This document shows positions 1 through 9,142 of a stretch of DNA of 64,000 nt, in pieces. The stretch is from Planctomycetota bacterium. GTDB lineage: Bacteria; Planctomycetota; Planctomycetia; Pirellulales; Pirellulaceae. The notes under the pieces were generated by a model, which was given only the letters and a program-made list of their open reading frames with translations, was not told the DNA's origin and did no database searches. The position numbers and the translations under genes were made by a program. Numbering within the stretch: position 1 is the stretch's first letter; every line of letters starts with the position of its first letter. The DNA lies in NCBI GenBank assembly GCA_014381825.1, contig JACNKX010000042.1, forward strand, positions 1 through 64,000, written 5' to 3'.

Positions 1-49
1 CAACAAGAAACACTCTCAAATCAAAAACTATTTACAGAACAACGGTTGC

Positions 50-370
50 TCAATCCATTTCCGATTCTGACCAGACTTCTCCAATCCCATTATTGTCTCG
101 CACGTCATCATCATCTTCGTATGTGAAATATGTTGTGATTGTTCGACGTGTCGCGCTTTCGAGTACAGTCGTAGTTCGAGGATCGTTCTCCGTTCCGCTA
201 CCAGCAATCGTCGTCACCGGGTAGGCAATACCAACTTCTCCACCACCTAGACCATCGATTGGAAATTCCTCTTCCGGGTCAGGGGGAACTTCTACCTCCA
301 TCGCGTTCACATGTACTGAGGTGCAGATACTTGTAACAAGCCAAATATACATTGAAATGCGCCAAATCAT
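50..370 (-). CDS. Small exported acidic protein, unknown function
   Basis: I do not recognise this protein. The start at 370 is preferred over an upstream one because GGGGAGA lies just upstream and translation then begins with a classic signal peptide (MIWRISMYIWLVTSIC, cleavage likely near VNA-ME). The mature part, about 80 residues, is very acidic (EVEVPPDPEEEF, TYEDDDDVRD) with a glycine-rich patch, suggesting a secreted or periplasmic peptide. There are no cysteines after the leader. It is transcribed away from the Rrf2/cysH pair with about 270 bp between and appears monocistronic. The signal peptide and ribosome site support a real gene; function is unknown. Confidence 0.55.
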   Translation of the reverse strand: MIWRISMYIWLVTSICTSVHVNAMEVEVPPDPEEEFPIDGLGGGEVGIAYPVTTIAGSGTENDPRTTTVLESATRRTITTYFTYEDDDDVRDNNGIGEVWSESEMD

Positions 371-642
371 CGTGAATCTCCCCACTTGCCAAGACGAAAA
401 AGAAAAGCTGCCTACTGATCGTTGTATAACACGCCGAAGAAAGCTCGTCAATCAAGTCAGAGCGGCTAGCTTAAACGGATGTAGAATGTACGTCAGAAGA
501 GGACTCACGATTCGTTTTCCGATGCTTGTTTGGGACGAACACCGATGATGGCCGAAAGCATGAAGTCATGTCATGCACTTTTCTCGCAATTGGCTCAAAA
601 CCGTGAATCCCAAATGGTTCTAAGTCTGTCTTGTGCCGGCAA

Positions 643-1071
643 CTAGATGTAATACATGTTGTCGGACTGCTCTGCGGCGCGTTCCACGAGATCAGCGAAC
701 GTGACCGCTTCGAGCATCTCGCGTTGAACCTCGGCAACGTTCTGCCACGAAGCCATTAGTGTTCGTGAGGCACCGGACTCGCGTTCGACACTCGTTACGG
801 GCTTCGAGGACTGGCCGTCACTGACAGACATGACTTCCGCCAGGGTGATCTCTCCAGGTGGCTTCACCAGTTGATACCCACCAGAGGCTCCACGCGTACT
901 GCCGACGATTCCCGCTGACTTCAGCTGCAGCAAGATCTGAACGAGGAAGCGGGAGGGAATGCCATTCGTTTCGGCGATGTCACGAATCCGAACCGGCTTG
1001 CCTCGGTCGTAACGTGCCGCGAGTTCTAGCACCGCGATGCAGGCGTACTCGATCTTTGCAGAGATATTCAC
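643..1071 (-). CDS. Rrf2-family transcriptional regulator without Fe-S cysteines
   Basis: Winged-helix regulator of the Rrf2 family (IscR, NsrR, CymR relatives). The N-terminal segment MNISAKIEYACIAVLEL and the wing STRGASGGYQL are family signatures, and 142 residues is the usual length. The start is GTG, with GAGAG overlapping the stop codon of cysH 12 bp upstream, so the two genes are almost certainly cotranscribed and coupled. Only one cysteine (C11) is present; the three-Cys cluster ligand set of IscR/NsrR is absent. It therefore probably senses a protein or metabolite, as CymR does through CysK. Pairing with a sulfate-assimilation reductase suggests control of cysteine supply (inference). 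Confidence 0.85.
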   Translation of the reverse strand: MNISAKIEYACIAVLELAARYDRGKPVRIRDIAETNGIPSRFLVQILLQLKSAGIVGSTRGASGGYQLVKPPGEITLAEVMSVSDGQSSKPVTSVERESGASRTLMASWQNVAEVQREMLEAVTFADLVERAAEQSDNMYYI

Positions 1072-1083
1072 GAGACGTCGCTC

Positions 1084-1857
1084 TCAATCATCAAGCGAGT
1101 GCAAGCCGCACTCCGTTTTTTGAAAGCCGCTCCAACGCCCTGCCCTCTCGTCTTCACCGAATAGCAAGGCTCGTGTGCATGGAAAACAGCCGACGCTGGT
1201 GTAGCCTTGATCGTGCAGCGGATTATACGGGATATCGTGGTCGGCGATTAATTTCCAGACTTCCTTCTTTGTCCAGTTCGCGAGGGGGCTGATCTTCGCC
1301 AAACCGAACTTCTTGTCCCAGCCAACGATGGGTGCCTTCGCGCGATCAGGACTTTGGTCGCGCCGAATTGCACTCGCCCACGCATGTTTGCCGACGACCG
1401 CGTCGTGAAGTAGCTTAATCTTCCGATCTCCACAGCACTGATCTGGCTTTGTCTTGTATAGCGGTCCGCCGTGAAGCGTTTCGTATTGTTCGACGGTTAA
1501 CTCAGGTCGTTTGTACTCGACTTCGATTCCGTAACGATCTTTTACCCGCTCGCGCAACTCCATCGTCTCTTTGAATTGATAGCCGGTTTCCAGATTGAAG
1601 ATCGGCGTGTCTGGAGCGATCTCCGCGAGCATATGAATGATCGTCATGCCCTCCGGTCCAAAGGCCGTAGCCATCGTGAAGTTGGGGGCAAAGCGTGCGA
1701 CCGTCCACTGAAGAATTTCCTGCGGCGAGGCAGATTCTAGTTCCAGGCTCTTCGTGGCGAGTTCGCTCAGGAGTTCCTCAGTCGCTTCGAGCGAACTCGG
1801 AGATTCGGCGTCAGCAGACTCTTCTGGTTGTTCGCTCATGATTAAGGTGAGATTCAT
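1084..1857 (-). CDS. cysH: Assimilatory adenylyl-/phosphoadenylyl-sulfate reductase
   Basis: Reduces APS or PAPS to sulfite with thioredoxin electrons in cysteine biosynthesis. A PP-loop-type ATPase fold is indicated by TMATAFGPEGM near residue 65. The paired motif C141-C142 plus C224-x2-C227 marks the [4Fe-4S] form typical of bacterial APS reductases, and the C-terminal ECGLH (C250) is the redox cysteine. The first 45 residues form an acidic extension. ATG at 1857 is used; ATG at 1839 is an alternative and neither has a strong ribosome site. It is followed after 12 bp by the Rrf2 regulator. The upstream region carries a 19-bp palindrome likely to be the operator. Confidence 0.92.
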   Translation of the reverse strand: MNLTLIMSEQPEESADAESPSSLEATEELLSELATKSLELESASPQEILQWTVARFAPNFTMATAFGPEGMTIIHMLAEIAPDTPIFNLETGYQFKETMELRERVKDRYGIEVEYKRPELTVEQYETLHGGPLYKTKPDQCCGDRKIKLLHDAVVGKHAWASAIRRDQSPDRAKAPIVGWDKKFGLAKISPLANWTKKEVWKLIADHDIPYNPLHDQGYTSVGCFPCTRALLFGEDERAGRWSGFQKTECGLHSLDD

Positions 1858-1924
1858 TGTGCCGCTGCTGTATACGTTTGAGAGAGGCGCGATTGTTACT
1901 CGCGCTGCGTTGAATGTTACTTAT

Positions 1925-1943
1925 GTTGACTAACAAAGTCAAC
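1925..1943. promoter_or_regulatory. Palindromic operator candidate for the Rrf2 regulator
   Basis: GTTGACTAACAAAGTCAAC has perfect 7-bp arms (GTTGACT/AGTCAAC) around a 5-bp spacer and is followed by TAT. The arms, spacing and right flank match the known type 1 IscR/Rrf2 operator pattern (GACT, five bases, AGTC). It lies 68 bp upstream of cysH, whose operon ends with an Rrf2 gene, which makes autoregulation the simplest reading. It is also about 165 bp upstream of the rhamnulokinase start, so a role there cannot be excluded. Confidence 0.6.
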
Positions 1944-2106
1944 TATGTGACTTCTCTCTAGTCTTCATCGGTGCAGATTGGGCTAGCTCTGAAAGTTCTT
2001 CCGGATATTTCGTCCTGGTGACGGACTCTTGACGGTTGCCGTTTGGCCCGTAACATGCGCTCTAGTTGGCAAGCAATGGAACTGCGTTTCGGGTGAGAAG
2101 AGAGAT

Positions 2107-3600
2107 ATGACAGATAGTTCTAACGTCTACTTGGCAGTCGATTTAGGGGCGTCGAGCGGTCGAATTGTCGCGGGCGTTTTCGACGGCAGTCGGTTGAAGC
2201 TCGAGGAGGTTCACCGCTTTGAGAATGGTGGAACTACGGCTAACGACCGAATGTATTGGAACTTGCTTGAGCAGTGGCAAGACATCAGCGATGGCTTGCG
2301 GGTCGCGAGTGACAAGTATGGCGATTGCGTTACAAGCGTCGGGGTCGATACCTGGGGAGTGGATTACGGGCTGCTAGGTGCGGGCGACGAGCTGCTTGGG
2401 AATCCGTACCACTATCGAGACCGCCGAACGAATGGCGTGATGGAGCAAGCGCTGGAAGTTGTCAGTCGCGAAGAGATCTTTGCGGAGACAGGCCTTCAGT
2501 TCATGCAGTTCAACACGCTCTTTCAGCTTTATGCGATGAAGCGGCAAAACCCGAGGCTGCTCGACGCGGCAGAGTCATTTTTGATGATGCCCGATCTGTT
2601 CCACTGGCTGCTGACCGGCGAGAAGGCGAACGAGTTCACGAACGCTTCCACGACCCAGTTCCACAATCCCTCGACGAATCGTTGGTCCGATGTGCTGTTT
2701 GATCGGTTTGGGTTGCCGAAGAAGATGCTTGGCAACGTACTCACACCTGGAACGCGACTTGGTGCAATTCGTCAATCCGTCGCGGAAGCAACCGGATTGC
2801 GTGACGTAGATGTCGTCTTGCCGGGAACGCACGATACGGCCAGCGCTGTGATGGCAGTTCCGGCAGTGAGTTCTCCCGACGAGCATCCAAACTGGTGCTA
2901 CATCAGCAGCGGGACTTGGTCTTTGATGGGAGCTGAGATTCCATCTCCAGTGATCTCGGACAAGTGTCGCGAGTTCAATTTCACGAACGAAGGTGGTGTC
3001 GGCGGAACGACACGGTTGTTGAAGAACATCGGCGGTTTGTGGCTGGTGCAAGAGTGTCGACGGATCTGGAAGCAGGAAGGTCATGAACTCGGCTGGAGCG
3101 AGTTGGTCGATCGGGCGTCGGCGTCACCTGCTCTGATTAGCTTGATCAATCCCGACGCTTCCGAGTTTGTTGCACCAGGCAATATGCCGCAAGCGATTCG
3201 GGACTATTGCGGTGCATCGGGCCAAGAAACGCCGGAGAGTGTCGGAGCGGTGATCCGCTGTGCGCTGGAAAGTCTGGCGCTGCGTTACCGCATGGTACTC
3301 AACTGGATGCAAGAAGTGACGGGTTCAAGCATTGACACGATCCACATCGTTGGAGGCGGAACGCAGAATCGTTTGTTGTGCCAAATGGCCGCGGATGCGT
3401 GTGATTGCCGAGTGATCGCGGGGCCAATCGAAGCAACCGCCATCGGAAACGTGATGATGCAGGTCGTCGCGTCAGGTGAAGTGAGTTCGATCGAGCAGGC
3501 TCGGGAAGTCATTCGAAACAGTTTCTCCGTCGAAGAATACCTTCCTGAACACACGCAACCTTGGGACGATGCATTCGCTCGTTTCGAGAAGTTGGTATAA
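2107..3600 (+). CDS. rhaB: Rhamnulokinase-like FGGY carbohydrate kinase
   Basis: Phosphorylates a ketose, most likely L-rhamnulose, with ATP. The FGGY fold is seen from the N-terminal phosphate loop (AVDLGASSGRIVAG), GVDTWGVDYGLL, QFNTLFQL, the catalytic base in PGTHD (D243) and the second phosphate loop YISSGTWSLMG. The rhamnulokinase subfamily is suggested by DTWGVDYGLL and NEFTNASTTQ, and the 497-residue length fits. The frame is open further upstream, but the ATG at 2107 follows a purine-rich GAGAAGAGAG stretch and begins just before the conserved core, so it is taken as the start. No rhamnose isomerase or aldolase lies nearby. The acyltransferase starts 10 bp downstream, so they are probably cotranscribed. 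Confidence 0.85.
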   Translation: MTDSSNVYLAVDLGASSGRIVAGVFDGSRLKLEEVHRFENGGTTANDRMYWNLLEQWQDISDGLRVASDKYGDCVTSVGVDTWGVDYGLLGAGDELLGNPYHYRDRRTNGVMEQALEVVSREEIFAETGLQFMQFNTLFQLYAMKRQNPRLLDAAESFLMMPDLFHWLLTGEKANEFTNASTTQFHNPSTNRWSDVLFDRFGLPKKMLGNVLTPGTRLGAIRQSVAEATGLRDVDVVLPGTHDTASAVMAVPAVSSPDEHPNWCYISSGTWSLMGAEIPSPVISDKCREFNFTNEGGVGGTTRLLKNIGGLWLVQECRRIWKQEGHELGWSELVDRASASPALISLINPDASEFVAPGNMPQAIRDYCGASGQETPESVGAVIRCALESLALRYRMVLNWMQEVTGSSIDTIHIVGGGTQNRLLCQMAADACDCRVIAGPIEATAIGNVMMQVVASGEVSSIEQAREVIRNSFSVEEYLPEHTQPWDDAFARFEKLV

Positions 3601-3610
3601 ACGCGCTCGT

Positions 3611-5545
3611 ATGCAGTACCGACCCGAAATCGATGGACTCCGAGCGTTCGCCGTCGTTCCAGTCATCTTGTTTCACATGGAACTGGACTGGCTCGCTGGC
3701 GGCTATATCGGCGTGGATGTCTTCTTTGTCATTTCCGGGTTTCTCATCTCCTCGATATTGATCAGGGACATGGAGGAAGACGATTTTTCGTTTCGGGAAT
3801 TCTGGGCTCGGCGCGTACGGCGAATTCTGCCCGCGATGCTCTTTGTAACGGCGGTGACGCTGGCAGTGACTTATCTGTTCGTGTTTAAGGGCGATCATCG
3901 TCCCATTGGCCGACAGGCCGTGTCCGCGATGGTCTCCGTCGCCAACGTCTATTTCTGGAGAAACACCGGAGACTATTGGGGCGCGGAGGCGGAGAACTCG
4001 CCGTTTCTTCACACTTGGTCTCTGTCAGTTGAGGAGCAGTTCTATCTCTTCTTTCCGATTGTCGTCTGGCTCGTCTTCAGATATCGACCGCAGTGGCTCC
4101 GCAGTCTGATGCTGGTTGTGATTCTTTCGAGTCTGGGAATGTTTCTGTACGGGGCGTCATATTATCCAGACGCCACGTTTTACCTACTGCCGACACGGGC
4201 ATGGGAGCTCGGGACAGGATGCTACCTGGCGATCGTCCTTTGTGGTCGAACGGTCGAGGACGAGAAGTCCAAGTCGCTCGCACTGCTCGCCCTCGCGGGA
4301 CTAGGTATGGTGGTCGCGTCGTATTTTTTCATACCACGTCTAAATGGCGGGCTAGTGATTGCAGTGCTCGGCACGGCGCTCGTCATCGCGTTCGGTGGAA
4401 CTGGGCTATGTAAATCCATCCTTGCCCAACGCCATGTCGTACAGGTTGGGAAGATGTCGTACTCGCTTTACCTGTGGCATTGGCCTGTCATCGTCTTCGC
4501 GGGCTACTTCGAAATTGAAGCATACAGGTGGGTCTTGTTGGGTCCGATTATCGTCTTCTCGCTTGCATCGTATTACCTTGTCGAAAGGCCAACCCGTCGC
4601 GCGGCTGGCATCGTGCCAGTCATCGGCGTGTGCTACGTGGTGACGCTAGGCGGTGCCGCCGCCTTGATGTTGTCGCCATCGGAGTATGACACGACAAGTT
4701 TTGCACAGCCCACGTGGTACGGCGCTTACTACGATTTGAAGCCCCGTGCGGTGGAAGGTGAGTTCACACGGATCGCAGCTGGCGTCACGCTTCCCCAGCG
4801 AGAGGCGTCGCCAAACGCGTTTCTAACCGGCGGGATCATCGTGGGGAGCGGCGAGGACGTTCCGAAGCTTGTTGTTTTGGGAGACTCGCATGGTGTCATG
4901 TGGTCGGAAGCGATTCGATCCGTTGCGGAGAAACTTGCGATCAAGGCTTCGTTCTATTCAATCAATGGAGTGTCGCCTTTTATTGACCTCCCGCTGAGCA
5001 AACAACAGCGAGTGCGATTCCTCTCGGCCGAGGAAAAGTATCTGTACGACAAAAAGCGACTGGACTTCCTTCGAGATTGGCAGCCATCGATCGTGATCGT
5101 TTGTGCTCGTTGGTCGGAACAGACGGAAGCGTCGACTGGCGATTTGCTCGAGTTTCTAGAAGAACACGCTTCGCGAGTCGTGCTCATGGAACAGCCGCCG
5201 GAACTTACGATTGGCGACCGCAATGTATTGCAGGACTTGTGTTTCAAGGGCGTGACACCTGAACTCGCGGACCAGCAGTACTATCTGAAGGGCAACCTCG
5301 AGGCGTATCAAAAGGGCCGATCGCTTGTGAGGACGCTCTCCGAGAAGTATCGAAATTGCGATTTTCTTCCGACGTTCGATCTGTATAGCCAGGGTTCTGA
5401 GGCTCTCGTGCTGGATGGTAAGAACGTCGTGTATCTGGATGATGATCACCTCACTGACTACGGCACCCAACTTTGCATCGATCGAATTGAACAAATCGTC
5501 ACCGAAGCGGTAACTGTAAGTGCAGAAACGAAGTCGTCTGACTGA
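3611..5545 (+). CDS. OafA/YrhL-type acyltransferase with SGNH domain
   Basis: Integral membrane O-acyltransferase that probably acetylates an extracellular glycan or lipopolysaccharide sugar. The N-terminal ~370 residues are the acyltransferase-3 domain: YRPEIDGLRAFAVV, GGYIGVDVFFVISGFL, the RRVRRILPAM loop and about ten hydrophobic segments ending with LVERPTRRAAG. The C-terminal part is an SGNH hydrolase-like domain with GDSH at 424-427 and the catalytic dyad region DDDH at 610-613. This two-domain layout is that of O-antigen and peptidoglycan acetylases. The ATG at 3611 is chosen because the family motif begins directly after it. It follows the kinase by 10 bp. Confidence 0.9.
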   Translation: MQYRPEIDGLRAFAVVPVILFHMELDWLAGGYIGVDVFFVISGFLISSILIRDMEEDDFSFREFWARRVRRILPAMLFVTAVTLAVTYLFVFKGDHRPIGRQAVSAMVSVANVYFWRNTGDYWGAEAENSPFLHTWSLSVEEQFYLFFPIVVWLVFRYRPQWLRSLMLVVILSSLGMFLYGASYYPDATFYLLPTRAWELGTGCYLAIVLCGRTVEDEKSKSLALLALAGLGMVVASYFFIPRLNGGLVIAVLGTALVIAFGGTGLCKSILAQRHVVQVGKMSYSLYLWHWPVIVFAGYFEIEAYRWVLLGPIIVFSLASYYLVERPTRRAAGIVPVIGVCYVVTLGGAAALMLSPSEYDTTSFAQPTWYGAYYDLKPRAVEGEFTRIAAGVTLPQREASPNAFLTGGIIVGSGEDVPKLVVLGDSHGVMWSEAIRSVAEKLAIKASFYSINGVSPFIDLPLSKQQRVRFLSAEEKYLYDKKRLDFLRDWQPSIVIVCARWSEQTEASTGDLLEFLEEHASRVVLMEQPPELTIGDRNVLQDLCFKGVTPELADQQYYLKGNLEAYQKGRSLVRTLSEKYRNCDFLPTFDLYSQGSEALVLDGKNVVYLDDDHLTDYGTQLCIDRIEQIVTEAVTVSAETKSSD

Positions 5546-5669
5546 GCGTGTCGAGGCTGCACGCTTGGAGCGAAATTACGAGGATCTAAGAAGACGCACA
5601 CCTACGTTGGTAAAATCCGTTAAACTGGACGCCTAGAGATCACAGAATTGTATTGAGCGGAGTAACAGA

Positions 5670-6710
5670 ATGATCAAAGTCGGTGTAGCGGGTGTTGGGT
5701 TTATGAGTTGGATTCATTATCTCGCGTATCAAAAGGTGCGAGGTGTGAAGCTGGCCGCGATCTGCTCGCGCGATGCGAAGAAGCGATCCGGCGACTGGCG
5801 AGGCATTCAAGGAAACTTCGGCCCACCCGGCGAGCAGATCGATGCTTCCAAGATGCACGCCTATGCCACCATCGATGAGTTGATCAACGATCCCGACATC
5901 GACCTAATCGATAATTGTTTGCCTCCGCATATGCATGCCGAAGTGTCGATTCGTGCCCTCAAAGCAGGCAAACACGTATTCGTCGAGAAGCCGATGGCGT
6001 TGACTGCGGCGGAGTGCAACAGGATGGTTGCGGCGGCCGGCAATGCTCGTAGGCAAATCCTCGTCGGACATGTACTGCCGTACTTTCCAGAGTATGTGCA
6101 CGCTCGGAAGATGATCGATAGTGGCAAGTACGGAAAGGTCGTTGGTGGAAACTTCAAGCGTGTGATTTCGGACCCGTTGTGGTTGAAAGACTTTTACGAC
6201 CCGCAGCAAGTCGGCGGCCCGTTGATCGACTTGCACGTCCATGATGCTCATTTCATTCGCTTGCTCTTTGGGATGCCGTCCGCAGTCTTCAGCCAAGGCC
6301 GTATGCGTGGAGAAGTCGTTGAGTATTGCAACACATTGTTCCAGTTCGCTGATCCAAGCCTCGTCGTGAATGCGACCAGCGGCGTGATCAATCAGCAGGG
6401 ACGTCCCTTCACGCATGCTTACGAGATTCATCTTGAGAAGGCGACGATGCACTTTGACTTCGCAGCATTCAGCGATGCGGCCGAGCTGATGCCTTTGAAG
6501 ATCGTTACGGACACAGGCAAAGTGATTCGCCCCAATTTGGGAGACGGCGATCCGGTTCGCGGCTTCGAGGGCGAAATCAAGGAAGTGGTCCGCTCGATCC
6601 GATCAGGCCAGCGGTCTGAAATCCTCTCGGGAGAGCTGGCACGCGACGCGATTGTCTTGTGTCACAAGCAATCAGACTCAGTAAAACGAGGTAAAGTGGT
6701 CAAAGTGTGA
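5670..6710 (+). CDS. Gfo/Idh/MocA-family oxidoreductase
   Basis: NAD(P)-dependent sugar or inositol-type oxidoreductase; the substrate cannot be told from sequence. The Rossmann fold starts at MIKVGVAGVGFMSWIHY, the EKP nicotinamide-binding motif is at 106-108, and the C-terminal domain has the catalytic-type segment GGPLIDLHVHDAHF. No signal peptide, so cytoplasmic. GGAG precedes the ATG. It is followed after 147 bp by a DUF1501 gene, a frequent planctomycete neighbour. The family is certain; the reaction is not. Confidence 0.88.
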   Translation: MIKVGVAGVGFMSWIHYLAYQKVRGVKLAAICSRDAKKRSGDWRGIQGNFGPPGEQIDASKMHAYATIDELINDPDIDLIDNCLPPHMHAEVSIRALKAGKHVFVEKPMALTAAECNRMVAAAGNARRQILVGHVLPYFPEYVHARKMIDSGKYGKVVGGNFKRVISDPLWLKDFYDPQQVGGPLIDLHVHDAHFIRLLFGMPSAVFSQGRMRGEVVEYCNTLFQFADPSLVVNATSGVINQQGRPFTHAYEIHLEKATMHFDFAAFSDAAELMPLKIVTDTGKVIRPNLGDGDPVRGFEGEIKEVVRSIRSGQRSEILSGELARDAIVLCHKQSDSVKRGKVVKV

Positions 6711-6857
6711 CGTTGGGAGAGGCGTTTTGTTGAGTGAAACGAGTGACATGCCAAAATAAGCATCAAGAAACATTGATACGTAAAGCCGATTCGATGTAAA
6801 ACAGAGTCTTGAGGTCAAGGATGTTCAGCCGAATCTAGCACAATCTTGGAGAACGCG

Positions 6858-8129
6858 ATGATTCCCATCTGGTCAACTAGCTCGAAGCCCTACTGCGACG
6901 GTGTTTCGAGGCGAAGCTTTCTCCAGGTCGGTGCTCTTGGCATTGGCAGTTTGACCTTCGCAGACCTCTTACGGGCCGAAGCGACGGCAGGTGTTGGCTC
7001 GTCCAATAAAGCGATCATCAACATTCACCTGTCCGGTGGCCCATCCCACCAGGACATGTTCGACTTGAAACCGGATGCTCCCAAGGAGTTTCGCGGCGAG
7101 TTCAATCCGATCCACACGAACGTCGATGGCTTCGACATTTGCGAACTTTTCCCTCAGCTCGCTCAAATGACGGACAAGTATGCAGTTATCCGTTCGCTCG
7201 TTGGAATGATCAGCGATCACTCTGACTTCCACACACAGACTGGTCACGGTCGAAGGGAACTTCAGAACGTTGGTGGTCGTCCGTCGATCGGGAGCGTCGC
7301 CGCGAAGTTGTTGGGTCCGTCTGGCAGCGGTGCTCCGCCTTTCATTGGTTATAACGGCAGTTATCCAGGGTTTCTCGGACCGGTTTACAAGCCTTATAAA
7401 CCTCAGGGCGGTGATTTGCGGCTGAGTGGCGCAATGACGGCCGAGCGACTGCATTCTCGCACCGAGTTGCTCTCCTATCTAGATCGCGCGCGGCGAGATG
7501 CCGATCGATCGGGTCAGATGGACGCACTCGATTCCTACACGCAACGCGCGGTCGATGTCGTGACTTCCGGAGCGGTCGCAGACGCGCTGGATCTGAACAA
7601 AGAAGACGTGAAAATCCGAGAACGCTATGGCGACAAGGATGGCAAGATGTTCTTGACGGCGCGACGGCTGGTCGAAGCCGGTGTTCGAACGGTGAACTTT
7701 AACTGGGGAGGCTGGGACACGCACAGCAACAACTTCGTAACCTTGCGAAGGCAATTGCCCAAGTTAGACGTCGCGATGAGCGCGTTGTTGAGTGATCTCC
7801 ACGAGCGAGGCATGGACAAGGATGTTTCCGTTGTCATGTGGGGCGAGTTTGGTCGAACACCGCGCGTTAATGCGAACGCAGGCCGCGATCACTGGCTACG
7901 TTTAGCGACATGTTTTCTGGCTGGCGGTGGAATGCGAACCGGTCAGGCGATCGGAAAGTCGACGCGCAACGCGGAAGACGCGATGGATCGTCCCGTCCAT
8001 CTGCAAGAAGTCTTCGCGACGCTTTATCACAATCTTGGGATCGATGTCGACCGAGTCACCCTTCAGGATCCGAGCGGTCGGCCACAGTATCTCGTCGATC
8101 GTCGACCGCCGATTCACGAACTGATCTAG
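6858..8129 (+). CDS. DUF1501 protein, Tat-exported
   Basis: A planctomycete-type DUF1501 protein (alkaline-phosphatase/sulfatase-like fold, function not established). A Tat leader is visible at the N-terminus (SRRSFLQVGALGIGSL). Family motifs include HLSGGPSHQDMFDLKPDAP, FRGEFNPI, NFNWGGWDTHSNNF and MWGEFGRTPRVN. The ATG at 6858 is preferred to an in-frame TTG at 6846 because TTGGAG then serves as its ribosome site. Length 423 residues is normal. Unlike the two minus-strand DUF1501 genes at 50-56 kb it has no DUF1549/DUF1553 partner next to it. It converges on a small membrane protein gene with an 8-bp gap. Confidence 0.88.
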   Translation: MIPIWSTSSKPYCDGVSRRSFLQVGALGIGSLTFADLLRAEATAGVGSSNKAIINIHLSGGPSHQDMFDLKPDAPKEFRGEFNPIHTNVDGFDICELFPQLAQMTDKYAVIRSLVGMISDHSDFHTQTGHGRRELQNVGGRPSIGSVAAKLLGPSGSGAPPFIGYNGSYPGFLGPVYKPYKPQGGDLRLSGAMTAERLHSRTELLSYLDRARRDADRSGQMDALDSYTQRAVDVVTSGAVADALDLNKEDVKIRERYGDKDGKMFLTARRLVEAGVRTVNFNWGGWDTHSNNFVTLRRQLPKLDVAMSALLSDLHERGMDKDVSVVMWGEFGRTPRVNANAGRDHWLRLATCFLAGGGMRTGQAIGKSTRNAEDAMDRPVHLQEVFATLYHNLGIDVDRVTLQDPSGRPQYLVDRRPPIHELI

Positions 8130-8137
8130 ATGGTTCG

Positions 8138-8497
8138 TTAGCGAATCGTTTGCAGGATTCCGATTGCCAAGGGGAGTAACGAAACGGTGACCGCCAAGAC
8201 GGTTACTATGGTCGGCGGTGGGCTACGTCGAAATCGATACACAAGTGGCGTCAGCAGCAAACACACGATGCCAGTGACGGCTGCCGTGAAGAGCATCAAA
8301 TTGGGGAATGCAAGGGTGGAGACGGGGAGCGCGTCAGTCAGGCCGAACAGAATTCGCAGAACTCCACCGACGAGTTCCGCGCCCAGCGTGGTTATCGTGG
8401 CCAGCATCCATGCGACCGTGACGACTTCAGCTCGTCGGTCTTCAACCGGCGCTGAGTTTCGAGTTGGCTGACGTTTCTGTCTTCGCTTCTTTGCCAC
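8138..8497 (-). CDS. Small three-helix membrane protein, unknown
   Basis: I do not recognise the family. The 119-residue product has a basic, probably cytoplasmic N-terminus (AKKRRQKRQ), then three hydrophobic segments at about 28-48, 60-82 and 96-116. The start is GTG with no clear ribosome site. It lies between a DUF1501 gene (convergent, 8 bp) and the terminator of the Cys-rich exported protein. Uniform hydrophobic periodicity and the basic leader suggest it is a real gene. Confidence 0.6.
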   Translation of the reverse strand: MAKKRRQKRQPTRNSAPVEDRRAEVVTVAWMLATITTLGAELVGGVLRILFGLTDALPVSTLAFPNLMLFTAAVTGIVCLLLTPLVYRFRRSPPPTIVTVLAVTVSLLPLAIGILQTIR

Positions 8498-8531
8498 CGG
8501 GAGATTTGCTGACGAAGAGAAGGGAGTCGAT

Positions 8532-8566
8532 AAAAAAACTCAGCCAAGCAAAGTTGCTTAGCTGAG
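8532..8566 (-). terminator. Rho-independent terminator of the Cys-rich protein gene
   Basis: A 13-bp stem (8539-8551 with 8554-8566, one G-T pair) with a very small loop is followed on the minus strand by seven T residues (complement of A8532-8538). It lies about 50 bp after the stop codon of the gene at 8615-9142 and is the cleanest intrinsic terminator in the window. Confidence 0.8.
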
Positions 8567-8614
8567 CCATGATAATGCTCAGAATTGAATTGGGCGATAC
8601 GGCGTGTTCTCGTT

Positions 8615-9142
8615 CTATACGCCGTAGTAGTGCACGGTGACATCACCGTGATGTCCAATGACAACACGAACGCTGTAACCGCAACACCAGCTGAACTTTG
8701 TAATGCCCCGTCCCAACAAGCCGTTGCGCCCTCTGCATAACGGGCTTTCGACGCAGCATGTAGGCACACAGACCGGGACGTCAACGGCACAGCAGGTTAC
8801 GGGATCGATTACCGTCAGCACGGTTCGGTAGGACGAGCCACAGTCACAGCAGGTCTTTCGGTGCGGTCGATGTTGAACATAGCGAACACACGTCGCGACG
8901 GCGCCTTTTTGGTAGACGCCCTTTTGCACAGGCTGGTAGGGCATTTTTTGAACGGCTTGGTACGGTACCTTCTGAGAAGGGGAATACCGACCCTGCTGGG
9001 CAGGTGTACTCGGCACCGGCAACGCTTCGAGGCCTTCTGCGGGATCCGCTTGCCGATTGAAGAGGTTGCGTGCCTCGGCGCAATTCGTCGCCGTTGCGAG
9101 AATCGCCAGTGCCGTCGAAGTCAGGATGAGTCGGCGAATCAT
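8615..9142 (-). CDS. Exported cysteine-rich protein with PYQxVQK repeats
   Basis: Function unknown. A signal peptide (MIRRLILTSTALAILATATN) is followed by a low-complexity stretch with repeats PYQAVQK, PYQPVQK and VYQKG at about residues 59-80, then a domain with repeated Cys pairs (TCCDCG, TCCAVD, PTCCVES, WCCGYS) and the ending GHHGDVTVHYYGV. Cys-rich exported proteins are a known feature of planctomycete cell walls, so a disulfide-linked envelope role is possible (inference). CAGGAG sits upstream of the ATG. Own terminator downstream and about 200 bp of upstream non-coding DNA indicate a single-gene unit. Confidence 0.75.
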   Translation of the reverse strand: MIRRLILTSTALAILATATNCAEARNLFNRQADPAEGLEALPVPSTPAQQGRYSPSQKVPYQAVQKMPYQPVQKGVYQKGAVATCVRYVQHRPHRKTCCDCGSSYRTVLTVIDPVTCCAVDVPVCVPTCCVESPLCRGRNGLLGRGITKFSWCCGYSVRVVIGHHGDVTVHYYGV

